Shown one piece after another: positions 7,446-15,791 of a stretch of DNA of 64,000 nt (position 1 is its first letter; every line of letters starts with the position of its first letter). The DNA is from Thiopseudomonas denitrificans (GTDB taxonomy: Bacteria > Pseudomonadota > Gammaproteobacteria > Pseudomonadales > Pseudomonadaceae): positions 324,667 to 388,666 of the forward strand of contig NZ_LNJZ01000003.1 of assembly GCF_002866065.1 (NCBI RefSeq), written 5' to 3'. The translations under genes were made by a program, and so were the position numbers. The notes under the pieces were generated by a model. The model made no database searches, was not told where the DNA came from, and worked only from the letters and a program-made list of their open reading frames with translations.

Positions 7446-10400
7446 CTAGAAATTAATTGTCACACCTGCACTCACTGTACGCCCCGGAGCAGGAAGCAGT
7501 GATTTTGACATGGGGTCAAGGTAATACTCGTCTGTCAGATTGGTCACGCCAAGATTAACGCTAAAATTATTATTCAAGTTGTAGTTGGCGTAAATATCGT
7601 GCAGCAGTACTGATTGCCAGTAAAAACCATCCAGACCACCTGTGAACCACGCGTCGCTTATGTAAGTTCCATAGCCGCCTGGGCCTTGCTCTGAGGCTAG
7701 AAGCTTGTCTAGTTGTTTATTTTCCGCTCCCTTATGGTAGGTGCTACGCCAGCCAAGCTCCAATCGGTCGTTAAATAATCTTGTTCCCATAAGTGCATCA
7801 ATACTGTACCTGGGTTGAAGGCTGTTGCCGCTATAGGTGCCCGGAAAGCCGCCTGTAATGCAGTCTGGTATCCTGTTATAAATTGGATCCATACCAGATG
7901 CATAATCTTTATCGCAAAGTTTTTGCTTGAGTCGGTAAGTGGCTCCAAAGCTGCCAAAATAATTACCGCTATCGAAGCGTGATTGTAACTCGATACCCTG
8001 AGTTTTCTTCTTGTCAAATTGAATAGTGTTGTAATAAATGTCACGATCAAAAAAATCTTTTATTTCAGTGTTGTAATAACTAATGCGAGCATCTGCGGCC
8101 AATAGGTTTGGAAAGAACTGACGTAAATCGTGGGCGTAGCCTATCTCCCAATTGGTACTGCGTTCAGGCTTGCTGGCACCGTTAATGGCCAGATTGCCAA
8201 GCTGACCGTTAATAAGAGTGCCAGAGGTTAATTCATTGATACTGGCAAAGCGGGTAGTTTGCGCATAACGAATAAAGGTGGTGCCAAATGGCGTGATGCG
8301 GGCGGTGGCACTCAATACCGGACTAAAGGCATCACCCGATTGTTCTTCAGGCATCTCCCAGCCTTGGCTGGCATCCAGACGCTCATAAATATCTTTACCG
8401 TAAGTCCCACCTGTAGGGCGCAATACTGCAACTTGGTTTGCTATGTTTGGCGTTCCGTCGGCACGCAAAGGGTTATCTACGGTCTGGTACAGCTTTGAAG
8501 TATCTATCTGACCGTTGGCAAAGGGGTTTTGCGACGAGTCAAGTTTTCCGTCTTTGATTGGAACAAATGCGCTTTTTTTCCAATATAGATATGCATGGCT
8601 ATTTGTATTACTGATTGATACCTCTCCATGTTTATCAATAAATTGAAAAACTGTCCCATTGGCTATGGCTTGCTGGAAGGCCAAGTTTTCTTCATCAGTT
8701 AATAGTTCTCCCCACTCTAGCAGTACGCCTGTTTTTTGCTGGGTCGTTTTAAAGTTTTCATCACGCAAGCGGCGCATTTTTGCCAGCCCTACGTCTTTGC
8801 CTTTATAGCGTGTATAACGGGTGCCAGCAGTCAGGTTAAGCCAGTCATTAGCTTGCCAGGATAAATTGAATAATGCTGAATATTCTTTACGTTCACCTGA
8901 ACGGGGGCCAAGAATTCCAGTGGAGCGGTGTAGTCCAGCACCATCAGGAAATAAACCGTTGGATTGCTTTCCTGAACTTTGAACTTTTTCATTAAGCTTT
9001 TCTTGCTGATAGCTTGTTGCCAACAAGAGTTGCAAGCTGTCGGATAAAATGAATTGATTACTTAGATCAAATCCGGTGCGATCATGCGTGGTCCATTGTC
9101 TGCCTTCTGGGTGAATAATTCCGTCGTGATCAGGCTCGGTTAAAAAATCTGCGTACTCAGGGTAGTTGGTCATCCACCAATCATAATCATGTAGCAAAGC
9201 GTTTGTTTGGTCATCGTTTGTTATACCGTAAGGGTGTGCGCCGGTTTGATAGCGAGTGCCATTGGTCTTTGTATGCCATAGGCTTGCCTCCAGATTGAGT
9301 ATGTTGGAGTCTAACGGTTTGGCTTCGTAGTCTATTTTGTAACTATCAAGGCGAAGCTTTGTACGAGGCCTTTCGTGTACAAATCTATAGTAATCCCAGT
9401 CTATGTCTATGTTTTGGTCTGTTGCCGTCTTCTCAAAGGCTTCTCTGTATTGCCAGTTTAAAATAGTATCACCTGGAGTTGTTTCACCAAATACAGTGTT
9501 TGTGCGCATGAATTGCAAGCCTATTTTTTGCTCACCTGTGAAGTATAGGTTGCTTTTAATAAGTGTTGTATCTGTTTCGCTTGAAGTGTTGAATACTTCG
9601 TCCCCGGCATAATAAAGTTTTGTCAGGTTAGGGATGAATCTGTCAGTGGTTTTTTCGTTATATATGTCATGCCCTTTGTATTTGTTTGAGTTGTTTTTCC
9701 CTGCATAATAGTTACCGCTTTTGCGCTCGCTGCGCGAAACTAGAACGTCAAAAAATTCATTGCGGCCTGCAATGGTTAGCATCTCTGAATGATCATCAGT
9801 GTTTGTTTTTGATGAGCTGCCTTTGTTGCGTGGGTTGTTGTGAATTTGAATGGCATCTGTATTACTGCGAGAAGCGCCTGGAATATCGCGATAATCTTTT
9901 CCATAAAATGAACTTGCATCATGTTTTGGTGTATTCGTATTACTGGAAGCTTTTAGGTTAGCCTCTACCCCCCAGTTATCACCCTCTGGAATAATGTCGT
10001 TGGCTTCAATGGTGCGGACATTTACCGAGCCGCCAACCCCGCTTTTAATGCCACGGCTCAGGGAAGTGCCTTTTTCTACCTCGATGCTGCGAAATAATGC
10101 GGGGTCTACATAGCTGCGGTTGCCAACGCCAAAGGTGTGCAGCCAGACGTTGGTGGACTGCTCGGTGCCGTCGATGGTCAGCGGCACCCGGCCTTCACCG
10201 GTGATGCCGCGAATGTTGGGGGTAATGGCCTGGCTGCTGCGGGTGTCCATGCTGTACACGCCGTTCATGCCTTTGAACACGTCGCCGGGGTTGGAGGTTT
10301 GGAAGCGCTGTAATTCCTCACGCCCCTGGTACACGCTGGTGACGTTTTCGTTGTAGACGTTGTTGTGGCCGACTTCGTCCGGGTTGAGCCGGCCGCCGTA

Positions 10401-10805
10401 AACAACAGCAGTGGGCAGGGCGGTGCTGTCGACGCTGGTTTGGGCCAGTTCTAGCCGGTAGCTGCCGTTGGGCTGGGCGCTGGCGTATAGGCCGCTGCCG
10501 GCGAGCATGCTTTGCAGGGCGCTAGCGGTGCTGTATTGGCCCTGTACGCCAGCGGACTGGCGACCCTGTACCCGTTCCGGACTGTAGGCCAGGCTGATGC
10601 CGCTTTGGGCGGCAAACTGTTGCAGGGCGGTTTCCAGGTTGCCGGCTGGAATGTTGAAGCTGTGCAGGGCGCTGTTTTCGGTTTGCGCCTGCGCCAGGTT
10701 AAGCGGGGCGCTGAGGGCGGTGGTGCCCAGGCTGAGGCAGGCAATTAAAATGGCGTGGCTGAGTGGCTTGCGGTGAAAGCCTGTAAGGGGTTGTTGGGTT
10801 GGCAT
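7446..10805 (-). CDS. TonB-dependent receptor with STN signalling domain, hemophilin/haem receptor type (HphR-like)
   Basis: A 1119-residue outer-membrane receptor: signal peptide (about 1-41), STN domain (about 48-118; FNIPAGNLETALQQFAAQSG), plug (about 135-270; TPNIRGITGEGRVPLTIDG) and a very long barrel ending GVTINF. The STN domain lets a ligand-loaded receptor signal to the FecR protein encoded just upstream. It should import haem or a haemophore-borne ligand using TonB energy; specificity is inferred from the hemophilin-like and Slam genes downstream. The coding strand is AT-rich in the barrel portion (about 7.5-9.96 kb) and GC-rich in the STN/plug portion, suggesting a mosaic origin. 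Confidence 0.8.
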   Translation of the reverse strand: MPTQQPLTGFHRKPLSHAILIACLSLGTTALSAPLNLAQAQTENSALHSFNIPAGNLETALQQFAAQSGISLAYSPERVQGRQSAGVQGQYSTASALQSMLAGSGLYASAQPNGSYRLELAQTSVDSTALPTAVVYGGRLNPDEVGHNNVYNENVTSVYQGREELQRFQTSNPGDVFKGMNGVYSMDTRSSQAITPNIRGITGEGRVPLTIDGTEQSTNVWLHTFGVGNRSYVDPALFRSIEVEKGTSLSRGIKSGVGGSVNVRTIEANDIIPEGDNWGVEANLKASSNTNTPKHDASSFYGKDYRDIPGASRSNTDAIQIHNNPRNKGSSSKTNTDDHSEMLTIAGRNEFFDVLVSRSERKSGNYYAGKNNSNKYKGHDIYNEKTTDRFIPNLTKLYYAGDEVFNTSSETDTTLIKSNLYFTGEQKIGLQFMRTNTVFGETTPGDTILNWQYREAFEKTATDQNIDIDWDYYRFVHERPRTKLRLDSYKIDYEAKPLDSNILNLEASLWHTKTNGTRYQTGAHPYGITNDDQTNALLHDYDWWMTNYPEYADFLTEPDHDGIIHPEGRQWTTHDRTGFDLSNQFILSDSLQLLLATSYQQEKLNEKVQSSGKQSNGLFPDGAGLHRSTGILGPRSGERKEYSALFNLSWQANDWLNLTAGTRYTRYKGKDVGLAKMRRLRDENFKTTQQKTGVLLEWGELLTDEENLAFQQAIANGTVFQFIDKHGEVSISNTNSHAYLYWKKSAFVPIKDGKLDSSQNPFANGQIDTSKLYQTVDNPLRADGTPNIANQVAVLRPTGGTYGKDIYERLDASQGWEMPEEQSGDAFSPVLSATARITPFGTTFIRYAQTTRFASINELTSGTLINGQLGNLAINGASKPERSTNWEIGYAHDLRQFFPNLLAADARISYYNTEIKDFFDRDIYYNTIQFDKKKTQGIELQSRFDSGNYFGSFGATYRLKQKLCDKDYASGMDPIYNRIPDCITGGFPGTYSGNSLQPRYSIDALMGTRLFNDRLELGWRSTYHKGAENKQLDKLLASEQGPGGYGTYISDAWFTGGLDGFYWQSVLLHDIYANYNLNNNFSVNLGVTNLTDEYYLDPMSKSLLPAPGRTVSAGVTINF

Positions 10806-10923
10806 GCATGAGTCTCTGTTCTAATTAGGTTATTCCTCGAACGAAAATGCTAGAGATAATCGTTCCTATCTATAGAGCCGAACAGTACTGCCAAATCAAC
10901 AACCCCTGATGCGAAATATTTTT

Positions 10924-11853
10924 TTATGCGTGGTCGATGCGTGTCCAGTAGCCGGCCAGTTGGCGGGTCTGGATGGGCAGGGTGGCGCTGAGGCTGTCGA
11001 GGATGGCGCGGGTGTTGTCCAGGTGAAAGGCACCGGATACCCGCAGCGCTGCCGCCGCCGGGGTGTAGCTGATTTGGCCGCTATGGTAGCGGTTGAGCTG
11101 GTCGAGAAACTCGCCCAGTGACCAGTTGCTGACAATCAGCATGTCCTGTGTCCAGCTGTCGGCGTGGGCGGCCAGTGGCTGGATGGGCCCGACCTGTTGC
11201 GGGGTAAAGCGGCTTTGCTGGCCGCTGTGCAGGATGACCGGGCTGGCGTCGGCACGGGTGGGGCGGATTTCAACCGAGTGCTGGTGAACCTGTACCAAGC
11301 TGTTGTGTGCGGTGCTGTAAACCTGAAAGCGGGTGCCCAGGGCACGCACTATGCCGTGGCGGGTATGTACGCTGAACGGGCGCTGGTCGGCGGCGGTGGT
11401 GACCAGAACTTCGCCTTCGCGCAGGTGCAGGATGCGTTGCTGGCTGTTGTATTCAATGTTGAGGGCGGTGGCGGTGTTGATTTCGACCTGGCTGCCGTCG
11501 TCCAGCGTCAGGCTGCGGCGCTGGCCGGTGGCGGTGCGCTGGTCGGCAAAGCGGTTGGCAATCGGCTGGCGCTGGCTGTAGCCGGTTACGCCCACGGCCA
11601 GCAAGACCGCCAGCGCCTGAATCATGTGGCGGCGCGAGTAGCGGGCGTTTTGCAGGCTGACACTGGTGAGGTTGTCGGGCAGGCGGTTGAAGCTGTGTTG
11701 CAGCTTTTCCATGCGCTGCCAGGCTTGGCGGTGCAGCGGGCTTTGCTGGAGCCATTGCTGGTGGCGGGCATGCAGCGGGTCGCCGGGTGCGGCCTGTTGC
11801 AGGTCCACATGCCAGGTGGCGGCCTGTTCGAGAATTTCAGCAGTCAGTTTCAT
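10924..11853 (-). CDS. fecR: FecR-family anti-sigma factor
   Basis: A 309-residue inner-membrane sensor with an N-terminal cytosolic domain containing the conserved W-rich region (HRQAWQRMEKLQ), one membrane segment near residues 76-92 (MIQALAVLLAVGVTGY), and a periplasmic FecR domain (LDDGSQVEINTATAL, then LREGEVLVTTA). It should hold the adjacent ECF sigma factor and receive a signal from the STN domain of the receptor. Its start overlaps the sigma gene by 17 bases, implying translational coupling. The receptor gene follows after 118 bases, room for a sigma-dependent promoter. The family symbol is generic, not a claim of citrate specificity. Confidence 0.85.
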   Translation of the reverse strand: MKLTAEILEQAATWHVDLQQAAPGDPLHARHQQWLQQSPLHRQAWQRMEKLQHSFNRLPDNLTSVSLQNARYSRRHMIQALAVLLAVGVTGYSQRQPIANRFADQRTATGQRRSLTLDDGSQVEINTATALNIEYNSQQRILHLREGEVLVTTAADQRPFSVHTRHGIVRALGTRFQVYSTAHNSLVQVHQHSVEIRPTRADASPVILHSGQQSRFTPQQVGPIQPLAAHADSWTQDMLIVSNWSLGEFLDQLNRYHSGQISYTPAAAALRVSGAFHLDNTRAILDSLSATLPIQTRQLAGYWTRIDHA

Positions 11854-12334
11854 GGCTGTCGTCCATCAGCAGCAGGCAGTGGGTGAGGGCGCGGATGTAG
11901 TGTTTGCGCACGGTGTTGACGGAAACCCCGATACGGCGGCTGATTTCGGCGTGGCTGAGGCCATCAAGCTGGGCCATTAAGAAAATCTGCCGGCTGCGCT
12001 CGCCCAGCTGATCCAGCATCTGGTCGATGTGCATCAGTGCCTCGATGATCAAGTGGTGGTCTTCGGGTGAAATGGCTGTGGTCTCGGGTAGCTGTTGCAG
12101 GCTGTCGAGATAAGCTTGCTCCAGACTTTTACGGCGAAACAGGTCGATCATCAAGCCCCGAGCAATGGTGCTGAGGTATGCGCGAGGCGTATGTGGCTGC
12201 ACTTGGCGTTGCTGCGTGAGGATGCGAACAAAGGTTTCCTGCGCCAGGTCGCTGGCCTGCTCTGGACAACCCAAACGCCGCCCGATCCAGCTTTTAAGCC
12301 AGTTGTTGTGTTCACGGTATAGGGAGTCGAGCAT
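11837..12334 (-). CDS. fecI: FecI-like ECF sigma factor
   Basis: A 165-residue ECF sigma factor with region 2 (DLAQETFVRIL and the RAYLSTIARGLMIDLFRR core) and region 4 (GLSHAEISRRIGVSVNTVRKH helix-turn-helix). It should direct transcription of the receptor, hemophilin-like and slam genes downstream once FecR is triggered. Sigma, FecR and STN receptor in this order is the standard surface-signalling arrangement. A weak Fur-like palindrome lies about 35-55 bases upstream, the usual way such sigma genes are iron-controlled. The symbol is used for the family only. Confidence 0.85.
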   Translation of the reverse strand: MLDSLYREHNNWLKSWIGRRLGCPEQASDLAQETFVRILTQQRQVQPHTPRAYLSTIARGLMIDLFRRKSLEQAYLDSLQQLPETTAISPEDHHLIIEALMHIDQMLDQLGERSRQIFLMAQLDGLSHAEISRRIGVSVNTVRKHYIRALTHCLLLMDDSHETDC

Positions 12335-12366
12335 GGTTGTTAAGAGAAGGCCATTTGATAAGAGGC

Positions 12367-12388
12367 TAAATGATAGGCGTTCTCATTT
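12367..12388. promoter_or_regulatory. weak Fur-like palindrome upstream of fecI
   Basis: AAATGATAGGCG followed by TTCTCATTT gives an imperfect inverted repeat with outer AAATGA/TCATTT arms, as in Fur boxes, 33-54 bases upstream of the sigma-factor start. The centre deviates from the consensus, so confidence is modest. Confidence 0.35.
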
Positions 12389-12464
12389 GGTTTTTCTACA
12401 GGCAAGCCACCAAGGATATGTGCAGGGTAGCGGTCTGTTTGGCCAATTCAGTTAGTCAATTTCG

Positions 12465-12545
12465 ACGCCTGTGCCCCATGCTGCGTCGCGGCTTCTCGTC
12501 ATAGCCCTGCTATGATTCGTCGCAGCGCCTTGCCCCGGGGCCACA
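12465..12545. repeat. extragenic imperfect palindrome
   Basis: In the 243-base gap upstream of fecI, CATAG/CTATG (12500-12514) pair around CCCTG, flanked by GCTGCG and CGCAGC elements. It resembles the small extragenic palindromes common in gammaproteobacteria. It contains no ORF. Only one copy was noticed in this window. Confidence 0.4.
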
Positions 12546-12577
12546 GTTATCCGAACTTGAGTTAATCAGGCCGGCCG

Positions 12578-13132
12578 TTAATCAAAATACGATGAGGCCT
12601 TGTAGGGTTGGATGCTGTATGCCTCCAGCCGGTAACCGGCGGTACCCATTTCATGGCTATAGGTTTCGGTGGTTAGCCGGCCACTCACCAAAATGGCATC
12701 ATAGAGGTTGTCGTCATGAGTACCTGGCTCAAAGTGCACGTCAATGATCTGGTTCGACGGCGGTGGGGGCACATGAATGCAGGCTCCGTAATAAGGCACT
12801 AAAAAGAAGTGTCGTACCATGCCGCCCGGACTGTCCAGTGGTACCACAAAACCGGGAATGCTGACCATGCGGCCATCCATGTCATCCACCACCGGAGCAG
12901 ATGACAGCTTTTGCATCATCTGCCGCATCAGCTCCATGCCGCGCTCGCTATAGTCGTCAATCTGGTCCAGCTCTGGGCTGTCAAACAACTCCATCAACCC
13001 CGCTCCGTAGCCTTCAGGCATCAGGTCATCCCACTGGATGAGCGGGGCTGGCTCGCCATTGACTAACACATCCGGGTGAGCCCACACCGGATATAGCAAC
13101 AGCCAGCCGGCCATTAGTACAAATCTACGCAT
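12578..13132 (-). CDS. DUF3299 domain periplasmic protein
   Basis: A 184-residue protein with a signal peptide ending LYPVWA, then the DUF3299 region (MVSIPGFVVPLD, GACIHVPPPPSNQ, GTHDDNLYDAILVSGRL). The single Cys in the conserved GACIHVPPP motif is typical. I chose the ATG at 13132 because AAGGAGT lies just upstream; an open frame extends further but overlaps the permease gene. It is the last gene of a four-gene operon with an FtsX-type permease, an ATPase and a His-rich DUF2796 protein, opposite a ZnuD-like receptor and a Zur-like box. The context implies a zinc-starvation function; the molecular role is unknown. Confidence 0.8.
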   Translation of the reverse strand: MRRFVLMAGWLLLYPVWAHPDVLVNGEPAPLIQWDDLMPEGYGAGLMELFDSPELDQIDDYSERGMELMRQMMQKLSSAPVVDDMDGRMVSIPGFVVPLDSPGGMVRHFFLVPYYGACIHVPPPPSNQIIDVHFEPGTHDDNLYDAILVSGRLTTETYSHEMGTAGYRLEAYSIQPYKASSYFD

Positions 13133-13143
13133 GCAAGACTCCT

Positions 13144-14403
13144 TCAGTGGCGTTGGCCCAGGCTGTTTACCAGTGCCATCCGGTACGCCAGTATTGCGGG
13201 TATCAGCCCGCTGCACAGACCCATGCCAAGAATAATGGCAACGAGCCGGTTTTGTTGTGTGCTGGGCCATGTCAGGCCGACATGCAAACCGAACTGTTCC
13301 AGCAAGGGCTGTTGCAACAAATGAATGCCGCCCCACAATAATGCCAGCCCCAGTAACAGGCCCAGCACGGTCAACAGCAGTGTTTCCTGCAGCAGTAACG
13401 CTGAAATGCGTATAGGGGATGCTCCCAGTGCCCGTAGTACGGCAATTTCATGACGGCGCTGTTGCATGCTGCCAAGCAGTACGGCCAGCATACCGCACAC
13501 ACCGATGAGCAACGCGGCGGCAGATACTGCCAGCAGTGCCTTTTCTGCCAGACGTACGACTTGCCATAGCTCTTGCAAGGCTACGCCGGGCATGACCGCT
13601 GTTAACGGGTCAGATGGTTTGCTGTTGAGTTCACGCTGCAGATGAAAAGCCTGCATGCGGCTGTTCAGGCCCACCAAGGCTGCTGTTAACTGGCGTGGTG
13701 TCAGATCGCGCTGACGCGCTTGCTCCGGTGTCGCTTGGGCGCCCGGCAAAGGGACACCAGCACGCCAGCCCAGGTGCACGGCTTCCAGCCCTTCCAGAGT
13801 TACCAGCAGGGCTCGGTCCAGTGGCGTTCCTGTTGGCTTCAAGATACCGCTGACATAAAACGGCATGTTGTCATGTTGCATGAAGCTGGTGTTGCCGGTG
13901 CCGTGGGCAATGATCAGCTCATCGTTTGGTTGATAGTCCAGGGTACGGGCCACTTCAGCGCCCAGCACCACGGAAAAAAGATCATTGAGCTGGTTGCCTG
14001 CGGCCAGTTGCAGTCGGTTGCCATCTCCATAGCGGTAGTGTTCAAACATGCCGTTGTCGGTACCTATGACACGATAGCCGCGATGGGAGTCGCCCAGTGA
14101 CAAGGGAATGGTCCAGGCTACACGCGGGTCATCCCGTAGTTCGGCATAGCTGTGCCAGCGGATATTGCTGGTAGCCGAGCCAACATGGAACACCGAGTAC
14201 AATAGCAGTTGCACCGGTCCGGAACGGGCACCGACGATTAGGTCGGTCCCGGTTACTGTGTTGAAAAATCCGGCTTTGCTTTGTGCCCGGATCTGCTCAA
14301 TCCCCAGTAGTAGTGCCGTACTTAGTGCCAGCGTGAATAACGTCAGCAAGACACTGGCCCGGCGGCTGAACAAGCTGCGGGCTGCTATGTGCAAAAACAT
14401 CAT
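13144..14403 (-). CDS. ABC transporter permease, FtsX/MacB type
   Basis: A 419-residue permease with an N-terminal membrane helix (about residues 17-37), a periplasmic MacB-like domain (about 50-270; TDLIVGARSGPVQLLLYS) and three C-terminal helices (about 285-410) typical of the FtsX fold. MacB/LolCDE-type transporters use ATP to drive work in the periplasm rather than substrate transport across the inner membrane. It overlaps the ATPase gene by 4 bases and is followed by the DUF3299 gene after 11 bases. With a Zur-like box ahead of the operon, a role in zinc-poor conditions is likely, but the cargo is unknown. Confidence 0.85.
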   Translation of the reverse strand: MMFLHIAARSLFSRRASVLLTLFTLALSTALLLGIEQIRAQSKAGFFNTVTGTDLIVGARSGPVQLLLYSVFHVGSATSNIRWHSYAELRDDPRVAWTIPLSLGDSHRGYRVIGTDNGMFEHYRYGDGNRLQLAAGNQLNDLFSVVLGAEVARTLDYQPNDELIIAHGTGNTSFMQHDNMPFYVSGILKPTGTPLDRALLVTLEGLEAVHLGWRAGVPLPGAQATPEQARQRDLTPRQLTAALVGLNSRMQAFHLQRELNSKPSDPLTAVMPGVALQELWQVVRLAEKALLAVSAAALLIGVCGMLAVLLGSMQQRRHEIAVLRALGASPIRISALLLQETLLLTVLGLLLGLALLWGGIHLLQQPLLEQFGLHVGLTWPSTQQNRLVAIILGMGLCSGLIPAILAYRMALVNSLGQRH

Positions 14404-15083
14404 GTGTTGCCCTCCAGCTTGAGCGTTCGGGAAAAATAACGGGCCAGTGCCGGGTCGTGGCTGACCAGCAGCAGGGTGATATCTGCCTGTTGCAGCTCTT
14501 CCATCAATAGCTGCATGAACAAGTCACGACTATGGCCATCCAGTGCAGACGTGGGCTCGTCTGCAATCAGTAAAAGTGGTGAGCCGATCAGGGCGCGTGC
14601 TGCCGCTACACGCTGTTGCTGGCCAATTGAAAGTTGTGCGACCGGCCGCTTTCCATACTGCTGCGGGCTTAGACCCAGCCGCTGCAGTAGCCGTTTGGCT
14701 TCTGCAGCTACACTGCCGCTACGTGTGATAGCTGCCGCACGCCGCTGCCTGGAGAATACACAGGGCAGGCTGACATTGGCTTCCAGGCTCAAATAGGGCA
14801 GCAGGTTGAACTGTTGAAACAGCACGCCCATGCAATCAGCACGTAAGCGATCGCGCTGCCGGGCAGATAATTGTGCCAGTGACAGACCGTTCACCCGGAC
14901 CTCGCCGGTAAAGCCGGTCAGGACGCCACCGAGCACGTTAAGCAAGGTGCTTTTTCCGCTGCCCGATGCTCCCTGAATAAACAGGTGCTCACCACGCTCA
15001 AGCTGCAGGTGTTCAATCTGCAGCACGGGCAAGTTGTCGGGCCAGGCAAATGCAAGTTGCCGGATTTCAATGAGTGGACTCAT
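14400..15083 (-). CDS. ABC transporter ATP-binding protein, MacB/LolD type
   Basis: A 227-residue ATPase with Walker A GASGSGKSTL (about residues 39-48), Q-loop region, signature LSIGQQQR (an Ile replaces the usual second Gly), Walker B LLIADEP and a switch His in LVSHDP. It should power the FtsX-type permease encoded next, with which it overlaps by 4 bases. It also overlaps the upstream DUF2796 gene by 4 bases, so the three are translationally coupled. Confidence 0.88.
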   Translation of the reverse strand: MSPLIEIRQLAFAWPDNLPVLQIEHLQLERGEHLFIQGASGSGKSTLLNVLGGVLTGFTGEVRVNGLSLAQLSARQRDRLRADCMGVLFQQFNLLPYLSLEANVSLPCVFSRQRRAAAITRSGSVAAEAKRLLQRLGLSPQQYGKRPVAQLSIGQQQRVAAARALIGSPLLLIADEPTSALDGHSRDLFMQLLMEELQQADITLLLVSHDPALARYFSRTLKLEGNT

Positions 15084-15631
15084 GGCAGCGTCAGCCGTTG
15101 GTCTGGTGTCTGGAGGATTTGCAGGTGCTGTCCCGAGGGGGTCAGCATGCGCACCTCAAGTTTTTCGATACCCGGATAATTTTGCAACAGTGGCAGATCC
15201 AGGTGTTTCAGGTATTCGGACCGGGTGCAGTGAAAATGGTATTCGACAGTCAAGTCGGCATGGTCGTGATCGTCATCGTGCTCATCCTCATGGGTATGGC
15301 TGTGTTGCGCGTGGTGTGCAAAAGGATCATTCATGTCGCTGCTTTGCAAGCTGCAGTCAGCGGCTTGTGGTAGTAGCAGCTGGAGTTCGGGTTGTTGCAT
15401 GTGCTCTTGTAACTCAGCCCAGAGTGCCTGCTCTTCGGCAGTAGCAGGCGGATGCTCAAAGCCGATTAGGTTGGCCAGCGGTGAGTGCAGGGCAAGGGTT
15501 AGGGCAGGTGGCTCGATAACAACATCCAGCTGCGCCACGCCATGCTGGTGTACCCCGGCGGTCAGGCCGACCTGTGGTAGCAAGCCTGTACCAAGCAATA
15601 GTAGCAGGCTGGTTTTTCTGATCAGCTTCAT
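15080..15631 (-). CDS. DUF2796 periplasmic protein with His-rich metal-binding stretch
   Basis: A 183-residue exported protein with a signal peptide of about 25 residues and an HQHGVAQLDV mature start (DUF2796 hallmark). A central segment alternates His with Asp/Glu (HSHTHEDEHDDDHDHAD) and looks able to bind zinc. I chose the ATG at 15631, which AGAGG precedes at good spacing. It is the first gene of the operon and lies about 105 bases from a Zur-like box shared with the divergent ZnuD-like receptor. A periplasmic zinc chaperone or sensor is a reasonable inference; no enzymatic motif is seen. Confidence 0.8.
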   Translation of the reverse strand: MKLIRKTSLLLLLGTGLLPQVGLTAGVHQHGVAQLDVVIEPPALTLALHSPLANLIGFEHPPATAEEQALWAELQEHMQQPELQLLLPQAADCSLQSSDMNDPFAHHAQHSHTHEDEHDDDHDHADLTVEYHFHCTRSEYLKHLDLPLLQNYPGIEKLEVRMLTPSGQHLQILQTPDQRLTLP

Positions 15632-15736
15632 TGGTTTACCTCTTTGTATATCCATCTGGCCCAGAAACCTGGGCAGGGTTCAATCTGGTTTTGAGTGCAC
15701 TGTGAAAAATTTTCCACAGATGGTTGCCAAAACGTA

Positions 15737-15759
15737 GAAGCATTATAACATAACATTTG
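15737..15759. promoter_or_regulatory. Zur-type operator between divergent zinc genes
   Basis: On the minus strand the site reads AAATGTTATGTTATAATG, close to the gammaproteobacterial Zur consensus (AATGTTATA.TATAACATT). It lies 33 bases upstream of the ZnuD-like gene and about 105 bases upstream of the DUF2796 operon, so Zn-loaded Zur could repress both. Confidence 0.7.
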
Positions 15760-15791
15760 TTTTGTTCCAACCATCAACTCAAGGTCCCATC

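Noticed and set aside
13133-13336. N-terminal extension of the DUF3299 protein
   Set aside because: The extension lies in the permease gene; the ATG at 13132 has a strong ribosome site and starts a signal peptide.
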